Shown here piece by piece: positions 35,601 through 47,059 of a DNA stretch of 64,000 nt; positions within the stretch are counted from its first letter, which is position 1; the number at the start of each line of letters is the position of its first letter. The translations under genes and the position numbers were made by a program. Location of the stretch: NCBI RefSeq assembly GCF_018143015.1, contig NC_054756.1:24035440-24099439 (forward strand), in the 5' to 3' direction. Below the pieces are notes generated by a model. It worked only from the letters and a program-made list of their open reading frames with translations, did no database searches and was not told where the DNA came from. Source of the stretch: Lytechinus variegatus (taxonomy: Eukaryota > Echinodermata > Echinoidea > Temnopleuroida > Toxopneustidae).

Positions 35601-38600
35601 GTCAATGATGATCACTGTTGCCTAAATGTGAATTATGTTACCGCAGGACATTGTAAATATACTAATCCTTATGAATTTCATATTTTTGTTTGTTTGAGTT
35701 TACTATTCAGTGCTAGTGTATTAGTGATTTATTACACCTTAGCTGGCTATACCACCAAACAGTAACATCAAATTACCCTATTAAATAACCGCTTTACCTA
35801 CATGCTCAAGGGTGCAAACAATTAAAACATTTACAATGGTTCATAGCTCGAGATAAAGATTTTTAAAGATATGTTTCAAATAACAAATGATATCCAGCCA
35901 CATCACGCTAGACATGCCAATGATTTGTATGAACTTATATCACATAAGTTTATTTCTATTGGAGCTATAAGTTCAGTCCTTTTGGAGAAATTCCCGACAC
36001 ATCCACTTCTTTCCTGGGTATATCATACTCCTTCTTCCATGTGCATAACATATTGTATTTCCACCCATTATTTTACTATTGTGTTATTGATTTGTATATC
36101 TTATATGGCATTGGATGGAATGTTCATCTGCAGAAAAAAAATGTGTATTGAATAGAATCATATTGAACTGAATTGCTAGTATTATGAGAGAATTAAGCCA
36201 AAGTACGCCAAAAGCATACTAAATTAAGAGTAAAGGACTGCAAACTCACTTTCGCCAAAGTAATACCTGCGGCACTTCAGTACTGAAATTTGTTTTGTTT
36301 TTTTTTCATTCCTCTTGTCCCTTACTTTCTGTATTATTTACCTTGAACGAGCCTTTATGAATGGGATCCTACCTTTATCGATATACTTATGACATATGTT
36401 TTATATAATTATCATACATGGAATTTGCCATATTTTTTCCTGCTCTAATTTGTGTATCAAAGTGTACGAAACAAATTGTAAATGTTGCAAATGTAAATAA
36501 ACGAAATGTAAATCTCATTGATATATAACATCATTGGCTACTTTAAAGTCAATGGTAACGTTAATCGTCAATATCGCATGTGTTAAAAGATTTTCATTTT
36601 TTGTAGCAGAAGTTGTATATGCCTATCAAATTTACAAGATTGACCTAATACTTGATTAAAGTGCTCCCAATTGGACTCAAATTTAACTGATTCAAATTTA
36701 GTTTAGTCTGTATATTGTAATATTCAATCATATTTTTTCAAGATATTTAACAGCTGAATATTTTTTTATTACCATGACAAGATGCTGATCTGCTGAAGAA
36801 CACCCGGATGTAGGTGGTAATGTAAGACATGCTGACAAGCTACCTTCACCTAGAAATTTAACATGAACATGATAAACAATAGTATGCTTATTTACGTCTG
36901 CATTTTTCCCCTATCTTGAAATATGTTTAACATTTAATGCAGGCATAATGAAGGATTTAGGGGATGATTGAAAAGACAGAATGTCATCCCTGCACTCGTA
37001 TCGTTGACAGTAGATATGTGATGGATTAGTACAGAATATTAAGCTACATACAGAATTTTTAAACATCTGACAAGTAGAACTCAAAGCTTTGGACTGTACA
37101 ACTAAGACAATGATGGTATAGGCGAACTATATCCCCTTCATCTTGTATCCACATTGACTTCTTTCCAATTGGATTCTGCTGGAACAACGACGAATAACCA
37201 TTAATTCTACTTCATAGATACAAATCGACGATGTAAGATTAGATCGCATTTTTAGACAGTTTAAATTGGCAGATAAATTGTTACATCTGCCTTCAAACTG
37301 ACCATTGGTTGTTAATTTTCGATTTTGTTTGTTTGGATTCGTTTTGGCCAGTTTGAATGTGGCATCAGTAAACCTTTTATTTTTATAGAGACAGTATTGG
37401 TGGTTTGAAATGAAACGGGCATCGAGGCCCAATCAATTCATGTTTTGGGCAGCGACACAACGGCCACGTGTTTTATAAGGAGTATCGTGTGCGTTCACTG
37501 TTAGAGAATTTATCCTGAAAATAAAAGAAGTTCCTGCAGCAGAGTCTCGAGAACACCTGTAATCTTACCAGATTTGCGTACATGTAATTTGACAGGAAAT
37601 TGGCATTTGGTGTATGGAATCTTTTTTTACAAATTTAGTTAAATAAAACACCATTTTCCCCTTTTTAAACAGACCTGTTCTATTAAATTGCCGAAAATTC
37701 CTGTTTTATGAATTTATAAAATGATTCTATTATTGCTTTCTGCAAAATCTTCATTTTTTCTGTAAAATCACTGTCTTTTTAACAGTGTATGGAATTTACC
37801 GCCACCGCACAAATCAGCGTTATGACAGCCCTGATCCGCGTTGGCGATGCGCTCTTCACCATGTTCAAAAGGGTTTGAAATTGTCCATGATCCGCAAACT
37901 CTATGCACTGCCATTTTTTGGTCATTTTTTATATCTACTTAAGAGTTGTGAAATCAAACACACATCTGTATAGGGGAACCTCGGTGGAGTGGTCCACCTG
38001 CATTCTCCCAGTCAGTTCGGGAAGAGAGACCTGCGGGTCGTAGTGAGTCACTTTGCTTTTCGCTTCCCATGCATGGGTGACGCCAAAACAGTAAATTACA
38101 ACATTTTAATCTTGTTCAATATAGAATATGAATTCACTAGCTTAGGAAACTATGTAAGATTATTTTATGAAAGAAATATAAAGTGATATATGTTTACTTC
38201 CGTTACAATTTAACCCGATGTCAGGACTTGAATTCATTCCATAAGGTGTGGCTGTCACTGCTAGGCTTGCTCCTGTGAATCCTAACTGTCTGCAGATGAC
38301 GATGACGTCAGTAAATCCAAGATTTGTTCCACATGTCGTCTCCCAATCGCCACTATCTTGCCTGATCTCTACTGTACCTTTATTAGATGATGGACCACCA
38401 ACCAGTTGTAAATCTATCAAGAAAGGGTAACGTGTGTAAATAAATATGAATCTAGAAGAGAACAAACTCTGCGGATAGGATTAGCTTTTAAAAATGCAAA
38501 GAGGAACAACTTCTTCCAGGTCCCAACTATCACCCCTATCACCTAATTATCTACACACATTAGACGTATCAGGAGTAGCTTTGAAAATGCCAAGGGAACT

Positions 38601-39013
38601 ACTTCTTCCAAATACCAAATACTAGTATCATCCGATCCCATACAGACAATAGAATTGTATTAGATTTTCATAAACACAGAAATAATCTGAACACTTTAGC
38701 GAGTTTGAAATTTATAGAGATTCCTATAAAAATACATTGAGGTTATTTATGTCATAATGTGTCTTTCTTTACATTGTTTGTAAACTTTTTCTTTGATCAC
38801 TTCAAAGGACCAACTAATCAATCAAATTACGACAATCTACATCTTTTACATACATGGTGCCATTACACCTAGCCTAGATAATCTGTATGAATTAAAATCA
38901 TGATACTTCGCAAACAGGATTCGTTTACCTGTTATGACGCATCGGACCATGTGGTTACTGTACTGCTTTAGAAGAGCCGTTAGAAACACGAGGGTAATCC
39001 TATGCAAATCCAT
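32367..39013 (-). CDS. Receptor gene B: SRCR-WSC front with a different stalk, helix and short tail; frameshift in exon 3
   Basis: Exons (5' to 3'): 38929..39013, 38198..38413, 36773..36849, 35205..35495, 33726..33932, 32936..33026, 32367..32604. Exon 3 is 77 nt against 78 in A and C: one C of GATCCTGCTG is missing near 36789. As read, translation would stop about 19 codons into the WSC exon. With 78 nt the model would close at 401 aa. Because exons 2 and 4 are both phase 1, skipping exon 3 keeps the frame. All other exons are open with good splice sites, so a sequencing error, a polymorphism, or a skipped exon are all possible besides early pseudogenisation. The tail has only four tyrosines and no YxxP. 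No linker exon was found. Confidence 0.75.
32936..33026 (-). CDS. Gene B exon 6: transmembrane helix
   Basis: Encodes LGVGLGEGVVIIIL, more Leu/Val/Ile, then YIIQIRR. Enters phase 1, leaves phase 2 (AG|GTAAGT), the same phases as the A and C helix exons though the sequence differs. Confidence 0.85.
33726..33932 (-). CDS. Gene B exon 5: Ser/Thr stalk
   Basis: 69 codons, phase 1 to 1, rich in Ser and Thr (ISETTSTIASTWSTEE, TSSPLTTT). Acceptor CCAATAG, donor GTAATT. Not alignable to the A/C stalks. Confidence 0.7.
34413..34644. mobile_element. TA-flanked MITE in gene B intron
   Basis: Ends ACTCTAGAAACAAATCAGTC and GACTGATTTGTTTTAAGAGT; same family as 11903-12122. Just upstream, 34120-34220 is an ATT/ATC microsatellite. 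Confidence 0.65.
35205..35495 (-). CDS. Gene B exon 4: WSC domain
   Basis: 97 codons, phase 1 to 1, eight Cys, YAGVERGNECYCG core. By eye closer to gene C (both CFVDVSGNRV) than to gene A. Confidence 0.85.
36773..36849 (-). pseudogene. Gene B exon 3: SRCR second half with 1-nt deletion
   Basis: Aligned to A and C, this exon lacks one base, so the reading changes after GCSSA and the last Cys is lost. Acceptor and donor are intact. Confidence 0.75.
37496..37787. mobile_element. Short element in gene B intron 2
   Basis: Ends CACTGTTA and TAACAGTG bound about 290 bases that interrupt sequence continuous in gene A near 56560. The inner arms are only weakly complementary. Confidence 0.45.
38198..38413 (-). 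CDS. Gene B exon 2: first half of SRCR domain
   Basis: 72 codons, phase 1 to 1, DLQLVGG to LNCNGS, CRQLGF core, three Cys. Confidence 0.9.
38929..39013 (-). CDS. Gene B exon 1: signal peptide
   Basis: ATG at 39013, MDLHRITLVFLTALLKQYSN, 85 nt, donor GTAAAC. A Lys interrupts the end of the hydrophobic core. Confidence 0.8.
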
Positions 39014-42000
39014 TCCTAAATCATATACAATCAATCAGCGGCAAATCTGTAGATCAATTGAAATTTGGGGCGAATATTAGAATTATAACTTAAACAGTGG
39101 GTTCGGGACGTTCTGAGCATACGAAACATTATTTCAGGGGCGAACAAATGTGTGTAATTAATGATTCCCCTTTAGTTTTCTACCTGATCAAAATGTAAAA
39201 TATCCCAAAAGTTTATTTCGGTTTTACACCAAATTATATTCACAAAAATATAGTGTTCATTCCTTAGAGAAAAAAATACATCTTGTCTTCTTTTTCTTAA
39301 CAAGTCCACACCTAGTTACCAAAAATGCATATAGCATTTCCATTTATTTGAAACTATTGACCGATACCCACAAGCAGGGGCGACGAATTCGTGATGCTTT
39401 TCGTTCCTCGATAGGCGTAAAAGACGTAACTTAATAGGATGGTGTACAAAACTCGAAATTCTAAGTGAAACACGTCACAACCAAAACATAATTTTGCTGG
39501 CCTATCTAATGTAAAAGTGGATTTTGGATAAGAGAATTGTATCCTAATACGTGTGAGGATTTTAAGTAAATCTTATCCGACAAACCATGAACAACTAATG
39601 AATTTGTGATCTTTGGTAACAATAAAGGTTTTATAATCCGAGGAAATTTCATGCATGACCGAAAATGTAATATTATGTGGTGATTTAGAGCAAAGCCTCA
39701 TTGATTCGTTCTAATACATAACATGACTAAAATGTCAAATAAAACAAAAGCCACATGTATTTGCTCGGAATAATTAATTCATTACATTTAGCTTCACCTC
39801 TTTTGATTACTGCCCGAAGTACAAATGGAAAATAATCCTTACCAATTAACAGTTAACTTAACTATTTTATCATTATCATTATTGGTGTTGTTACTCTTAT
39901 ATTATGATTATTATTATTTTGCACTCGTATTATTTGAGATATACATACTCGTTATTTTTGGGAAAAAATCTTTGTTTATTCACTTCAATACTTAACCATG
40001 ATTCTATTCTTATATCTTATCCTTCTCTCCCTCGCACACAACTCAATTTACTACCAAGGCTAAATCACGCTTTATTAGAACCCCCCCCCCATACACACAC
40101 GCAAACAAATGGGGAAGTTGATTTATAAAAAAAAAATCGTCAAGCAAAAAAAAGTCAGGTGAACACTTGATTTTTTTTTCAGTAAAAGACAAAGAAAAAG
40201 AAAGTCAAATATATTCAAAAAGTATAGACCAATTTCACGGCCGGTTTATGTATTTGGCCCTCTATCGGCGACGCCATTGCTGCGGTGGGCAAGTGCGCTG
40301 ACCGCGATTGGCTCTGTGTACAAATTCAATGAAAGATTACAGATAAGCTCTGATATTGTGTCATTAACTTCATCATAAGTTAATAAAATAAAGCATGGAC
40401 ACCTGGGTAGACGATGTAAGACAATGGCCATATCTGACCGATGAAGGTATGATGAATTTTTGCACTTTGGCTACTTTTTCCCCTTAGTTTTGTCAGTAAA
40501 AGTGAGTTGATGATGACCAAGAATCGCTGTTGGTTTTCATCAGGGAGCTCACTTCTTGTTGCTAGTAAATTGTGTTAGAGTAGCGGGAGAATGAACGAGA
40601 CATAGAGTGAGAGAGAGAGAGAGGATGAGAGGGGGGAGAGAGTATGTGTGAGAGGAGGGGGATAGTGAGAGGGGAATAGTGAGAAGGGGGGTTGTGAGAG
40701 AGGGAGAGAGAGGGGAAAGCGAGAGAGTGTGAGAGAGAGAGAGAGAGAGGGATAGTGTAATACAGAGAAGGCCAAGTGAGAGGGAGAGAGAGAGAGAGGG
40801 GGATAGTGTGAGATAGAGAGGGAGAGAGAGAGAGAGAAAGAGGGACTGATATTTCCATCTAAGCATGATCAAATAAATCCCCCCTCCCCCCCCCCACAAA
40901 AAAACCATCACCACCACATTTTATTATAAGTATCCAAAAGGAGTTTAAAGTCCTTTCTGTCGATGTTTTTTATCCACTGGCGACGCATTCCTTCATCACG
41001 GCCTGGAAACCTATGCAGGGAGTACGGCTTCACACACAAACAGGCTTCATGAGTCCAAGGCGAGTGAATTTCACATTCACTTTGCTTCCAATCATGAAGC
41101 TTTCTCCAATTGTTGTGGCAATTGAACCGTCAGCACAGCTGCGACCTGAACTTCTCCGATTAATGCTCATTGTGAATCTTACAAGAAATCTGCTCAATTG
41201 GTCTAAAATAAAAAAAAAATCGAACGAATGTACCAAATACCCTATTGACTTGTGTACTATAAAAGTTGATTCGCCCACCGCAGCATGGCGACCAGTCTGC
41301 TGCCCTCTCACGTTGTGAAATTGGTCTATACAGAAAAAGGTATTCAGGACAAGACAATAAACCCCTGACAATTGAATTCAGAATAATAGCTTGTCACTAT
41401 TAAAAAAAGTTGGCAATTGAGAATTAAGTATTTGCTATCTCAAACATCCACAAATTTCTTATTCGTTGCCAGATTCCGCCAAACTTCTTCCTCTTTGTTA
41501 TTATTTCAACTAATATACCTTTCATATTATCCCATTTTAAAACTCAATTTTTTACTGCAGATCGGACACCGCTATTAATCACAAAAATTATTTTTTCTTT
41601 CATTTTTTAACGCATGAATATATCTATAATTTTGATAGTGACAATTATGCAAGTAATTTGAATGTTTTTGTGACGGCTTTCCCTAAAATGAAAAACGAAA
41701 TAATGAAAATATAATTATATTTACCTTTATTCCTAATTAGTTCTCCAGGTCTATCTTGACTCCTTCATTTAACGCAGCAATGAGGTAAATAACCAACTGC
41801 TTACAATTTACACAGATGTCGTGTGTGATGATACTGTTGGCATTAATACAGTTGCTTCTCGCAATACTGTACAGTATTATTACAATGGATCCTACAAATT
41901 AATAGTTGGATCTTTGATTTACAGGTTCGCGGGTGTCTGTCAGAAAACCCACCTCCAAGAATCCACATTTTCGCCTCGTAAATGATATGGCATAGGACCT

Positions 42001-42433
42001 GGTTTCTCAAAATTACCATCTTAACCTAATATTTGAATATGCGACATTCCAGTCACGCATTTAAATACATTTTAACACATATTCTATAGTTTTACTGAAA
42101 GTACAGTTTGAGAAACATGGCCTAGTACATTGTTCATTCTGGCACTCCTTTTCGTTACATAAAGGAGCAGCCTGTTGTTTGATTTATATACAGTCTACCT
42201 GAAATTATTGACCCGATAACTGAACAATAGACCACCCGAGTCATTTTCAAAATCAAGTTCCTCTTTCGGGAACACGCATTCAATACAATGTTCATATCGT
42301 ATTTTTAAAACTTTTGTGAAATCATGAATTGACAATTGTTCATATAATAACTTGTTTCCACAAAAAGTGCATAAAAATCTACTACGTCATCCGTATATCT
42401 AAAGCGTCTTATTATCATCATGTGTTATTATTA
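39014..42433. other. 5' flank of gene B
   Basis: Parts (for example near 41740-42230) align with the D and C upstream regions at 7240-7700 and 27690-28200. Holds a TIR element and a GA tract; no host gene recognised. Confidence 0.5.
40225..41328. mobile_element. 1.1-kb TIR element, TA-flanked
   Basis: Ends TAGACCAATTTCAC and GTGAAATTGGTCTA with TA outside, and a second matching block inside (GCTGCGGTGGGC / GCCCACCGCAGC). The interior includes the GA-rich tract 40596-40852, whose long CT-coded frames are artefacts. Confidence 0.65.
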
Positions 42434-42549
42434 CATTAAGAAGCAGTAGTAGTAGTAGTAGTAGAAGTAGTAGTAGTAGTAGTATTAGTAGTAGAAGTAG
42501 TAGGAGTATAGTACTATTAGTATTAGTAGTAGTAGTAGAAGTAGTAGAG

Positions 42550-42601
<52 letters not shown>

Positions 42602-42840
42602 CAGTAGTAGCAGTAGTAGTAGTAATAGTAGAAGTTGCAATAAAATAGTGCATCAGTAGTAAAGATTTGTAGTAAATATAATTATTCATTTGAAATAAAT
42701 AAACATCAAACTGTCGTAGTAGTAGTAGTAGTAGTAGCAGTAGTAGAAGTAGTAGTTGTAGTAGTAGTAGAAGTAGTAGTAGTAGTAGTAGTAGGAGTAT
42801 AGTACTATTAGTATTAGTAGTAGTAGTAGAAGTAGTAGAG

Positions 42841-42913
<73 letters not shown>

Positions 42914-43026
42914 CAGTAGTAGCAGTAGTAGTAGTAATAGTAGAAGTTGCAATAAAATAGTGCATCAGTAGTAAAGATTTGTAGTAAATATAATTATCCA
43001 TTTGAAATAAATAAACATCAAACTGT
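42434..43026. repeat. GTA/TAG trinucleotide repeat with a 312-bp tandem duplication
   Basis: Long GTA runs; the unique segment beginning GAAGTTGCAATAAAATAGTG occurs at 42631 and again at 42943 with its following ~80 bases, so a whole repeat-plus-unique block was duplicated. Apparent poly-Thr/poly-Leu frames are artefacts. Confidence 0.9.
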
Positions 43027-43256
43027 CGACCCTAAATACCAGTCCATGTATATTTTTTTAAACAATTATTTCATGGCAGTTCATATTCAAACCCTCATAC
43101 ACAAGAAATGAATACATACATGATCAATTTAAAATACGTCACACAAATAAACGTTTTTCATCATGGAAACTTTTATTAAGAATAGAAATATTGATAAAAG
43201 TGAATAAAATAATAATAATGACAAGATAGAGATATCTTAACTGCTTTATCATATCG

Positions 43257-43925
<669 letters not shown>

Positions 43926-43926
43926 G

Positions 43927-44200
43927 CACGAAATTTCGAATGCGCTTCAATAACCACAAATCATCTATTCAGAAGAAACGTACCGACCTTCCTGTTGCCA
44001 GACATTTCTGCCTTCCTGGACATTCGTTAGCGGATGTGAAAGTGTGCATATTTGGGGGAGGATGCAAATCAGCGGACGAGAGAAGAACCGCTGAACTACG
44101 AATAATTGTTATATGTAGGAGCTTTGAGGGTGATGGTATGAACCGAGATCTGGGATTCCTAAGCGGATATTCATTCGTTTCGTTAGTTCCTAAAAAGACA
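43927..44200 (+). mobile_element. Penelope-like element fragment (C-terminal, GIY-YIG region)
   Basis: The plus strand reads RFNNHKSSIQKKRTDLPVAR, then HFCLPGHSLADVKVCIF, then ADERRTAE and MNRDLGFLSGY. This is the conserved end of Penelope-like retroelement proteins beyond the GIY-YIG motif. 5'-truncated, entered from a TA tract. Confidence 0.75.
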
Positions 44201-46305
44201 AAAATACTCAATATCAATAGCTATGACTTTACATTGGCTACGACTTTGTCAGTCCAAATACACTAGAATACGATGCCGATATGAAACACAGTAACTCTGA
44301 CAGAAAATCATTGTAACAACTTTATTTTCTCTTCATGAAAAAATAAAGAATGCATCCGGGTATTTCATACTTATTGACATTTCCCCGTTGTCATACATGT
44401 ACCATAAATTACATGAGTCTTTATTGATTGCAGTCAAATTCTGGATACAATTTCAATGGAAAAGCTATATTCCTTAATCTCAAAGGATTTAGATTCCAAT
44501 ATGTTCAGATTTAATCTATTAACATTCAGTAATTAAATACTCCCTATTGGCAGCAGGTCTGAATTAGATTTTGAGTGCAATGATTCAAAACAAGAAATTA
44601 CAAGAATCATTGAATGATACAAATATTCGTACTGTGCATAAGCAACATGTCATTTTCGTGAACAAAGCTCTTTCATTTTCCCCATTTGTATATACAGTTT
44701 ACAATCTTTTTTTTCTGTTTTTATTGGTTTTCATAAAGTAACAGTAACAAACAATATAGGCTGACAATAAGTTCAAGGCTATTTAAACACAGTAACAAGT
44801 TAAATTATCTAAAGTTAACTTAATAATCAGCCACAAACATCCATCCTCATAGCATACCACTCACACATACACAGACCCACACACACACACACACACGCAC
44901 GTCTTCCCAATGTTAAAAGCTTGTATAAAGTTTAACTTTCTTCATACTTTCCTATGTTATAAAAGAGGACCCTCATTACTGCATGACAAGTACAAATTAT
45001 ATCAAATAATTAAAACAACTGAAACAGGATAAATTTTCCTTAAAACTGTATGGTCCATTTCTTAAAATGAGCACTCAGCTTATTCTTTTTTTGAGCTATC
45101 TTATACAGTTTACAATCTTGATTATGAAATAAAGGTATAAAAAATATATATCAAAACTTAGCATGAAAATGTCTGAATAACATAGGTTTGTAAGCAATAT
45201 GATAACGTTGATATTACGTAGTACTGATTTTTACCTGAATTTCTGTACATAAAAACATGTCATCATTTTAAAGAATGTATTGTACAATCTTTATTATAAA
45301 AAAGAATGTATAAATATATATATAAACAAATTAAGTATCAATTCTGAATAACATGCGTAGTAAGTAATGTTATACGACACTATTACGCAGTACTAATAAC
45401 TACCTGATTGCATCGGTACCCGTTCACCGCGAACAAAAATAAGTGTTATTACATCACCCTATACACATTTAATATACAGCAAGTAAGAACACAATTAGTT
45501 CAGTGTAAATCTAAAACACAATTAAGTCTATTTTGCATTTGCTATGTGTTTCTGTAATATCGCATAGTTACATTAATCTACTGCACAATCAGATAATTGA
45601 TCCAGTACAATCAGCTTTGACATTTGGTATATCAAAATCATCAGTTCACTGCATTCACCGTTCAACACATTTTCGTATTTCAGCGAGCTAACATAAGATA
45701 TCAAGGTTCCAGATTTTCTACAGTTTTCAAAAGTGGTTATTAATTTGTCATGATTAGCAGATTACTATTTTAAAAATTGTAGTCAATGCACCCCTGTATC
45801 TCTACCATTATTTTCATCCTTTGCCGTAGATTTGGTCGTTATACTTTGTCAAGTACATTAGGTGATTAATTATTGTAATTATCATGAAAGTGAAATTATC
45901 CATATGTTGGTAAGAAATTCTCTTTCCTCAGCCGTATTATCAAAGAAAATTTATCACTATGTCAGCATATAATAAAGGTGGCATAGCTTTTAAGATGAAT
46001 TCATTTCCGTTTAGCATTAATTTCTTGTATGATGATGAATATACTTTAATTTGCACATAATTTCCAATACGACACATCCACATCTCCGCAGTAACATTAT
46101 TTGTATGTCTTGAAGGAACGCATTAATTGAGTGGACATGATAGTGTAAAGGGCATAAAAATAAGATGTGTGGATGATTGTGTACGAAATTGTAATTATGG
46201 AATGATTTAATAATGGCATTTTTATGACATTTCAAATAAAACTGAAAAAAAACAATTTTTCCCTATTTACTTACCATGTTTACTGTTACTTCAAACTGAC
46301 ACCTC
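44201..46305. other. 3' flank of gene A
   Basis: Homologous in blocks to 11250-13200 after gene C. Contains a candidate polyadenylation signal and a CA tract near 44870-44900. No other gene recognised. Confidence 0.5.
45290..45295 (-). promoter_or_regulatory. Candidate polyadenylation signal of gene A
   Basis: Minus-strand AATAAA about 1010 nt after the gene A stop, at the place conserved with gene C. Confidence 0.4.
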
Positions 46306-47059
46306 TTACATAGTATAAAGTTCATTTTCAACCATCTCCATTTCATTATATTGATCACCAGAAAATGAATCATTATATTTTGCGTATGGATCCTGGTCGC
46401 CATCACGTCCATCTGGCTTTCCTCGGGATTTATCGGGCATCACGTACAAACTGCCGACATCTTCCGAAGTATCATCCGAAGGGTTCCAGGTTCCATTCTT
46501 ATCTGGCACAGCATACAGGCTGTCCATATCTTCCGATGTGACGTTTCGTTCATGATTCTTATCGGGCGCGGCGTAAACAACGCTCATTCTGTCGGCCATC
46601 TTCGCCAAGGCGGTTGGCTGCTCAGAATTTTTAAAAGAAGAATAGGGTGCAATTCCGAGATTAATTTCGTCGTAGCCGTCCTGTGCTCCGTTTCCGTTCT
46701 TGTCAGGCATGGCGTAAAGGACGCTTAATCGGTCGTTGCTGTTCTGTGGGACGGCAGTGGTCCCACGTGAAGTATATGGCGTCATTTCATCGTGTAGGGT
46801 TTCATCCATTGTCCCCTCATATATATTCGACGGTTTATTGGGATTTAGATTTACGAGGAGAACGTTCTTGTCTCCTCTAAAAGAATTCGCGTCACTCTGT
46901 GCTTGTGCCCTAGGTTGGACGCCTCTGGCGTACGGTGCCTCTGTCATTACACCGTTGGGGATACCGAAGTCATTTATTTCTTCATATTCTGGAGGCCTGT
47001 TGGCTTGAGTCAAAGTCGCCATTTGTGAAGAAGCGATACCCTTTATCCTCCCTTGTGAC
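46306..47059 (-). CDS. Gene A exon 8: tyrosine-rich cytoplasmic tail and stop
   Basis: Starts with the last base of an Arg codon after acceptor CAG and runs 251 codons including the stop. SVLYAMPDKN, SVVYAAPDKN, SLYAVPDKN, SLYVMPDKS repeats; PPEYEEINDF; GYDEINLGIAPYSSF; DQYNEMEM; end ELYTM. Readable frame extends above 47059 into intron, so a Met in that part is not the start. Confidence 0.85.

Noticed and set aside
40549..40917. Overlapping minus-strand frames rich in Ser/Leu/Pro
   Set aside because: They are the GA/CT tract inside a TIR element read in several frames.
42399..43001. 200-codon minus-strand frame of Thr and Leu runs
   Set aside because: Pure translation of the GTA trinucleotide repeat.
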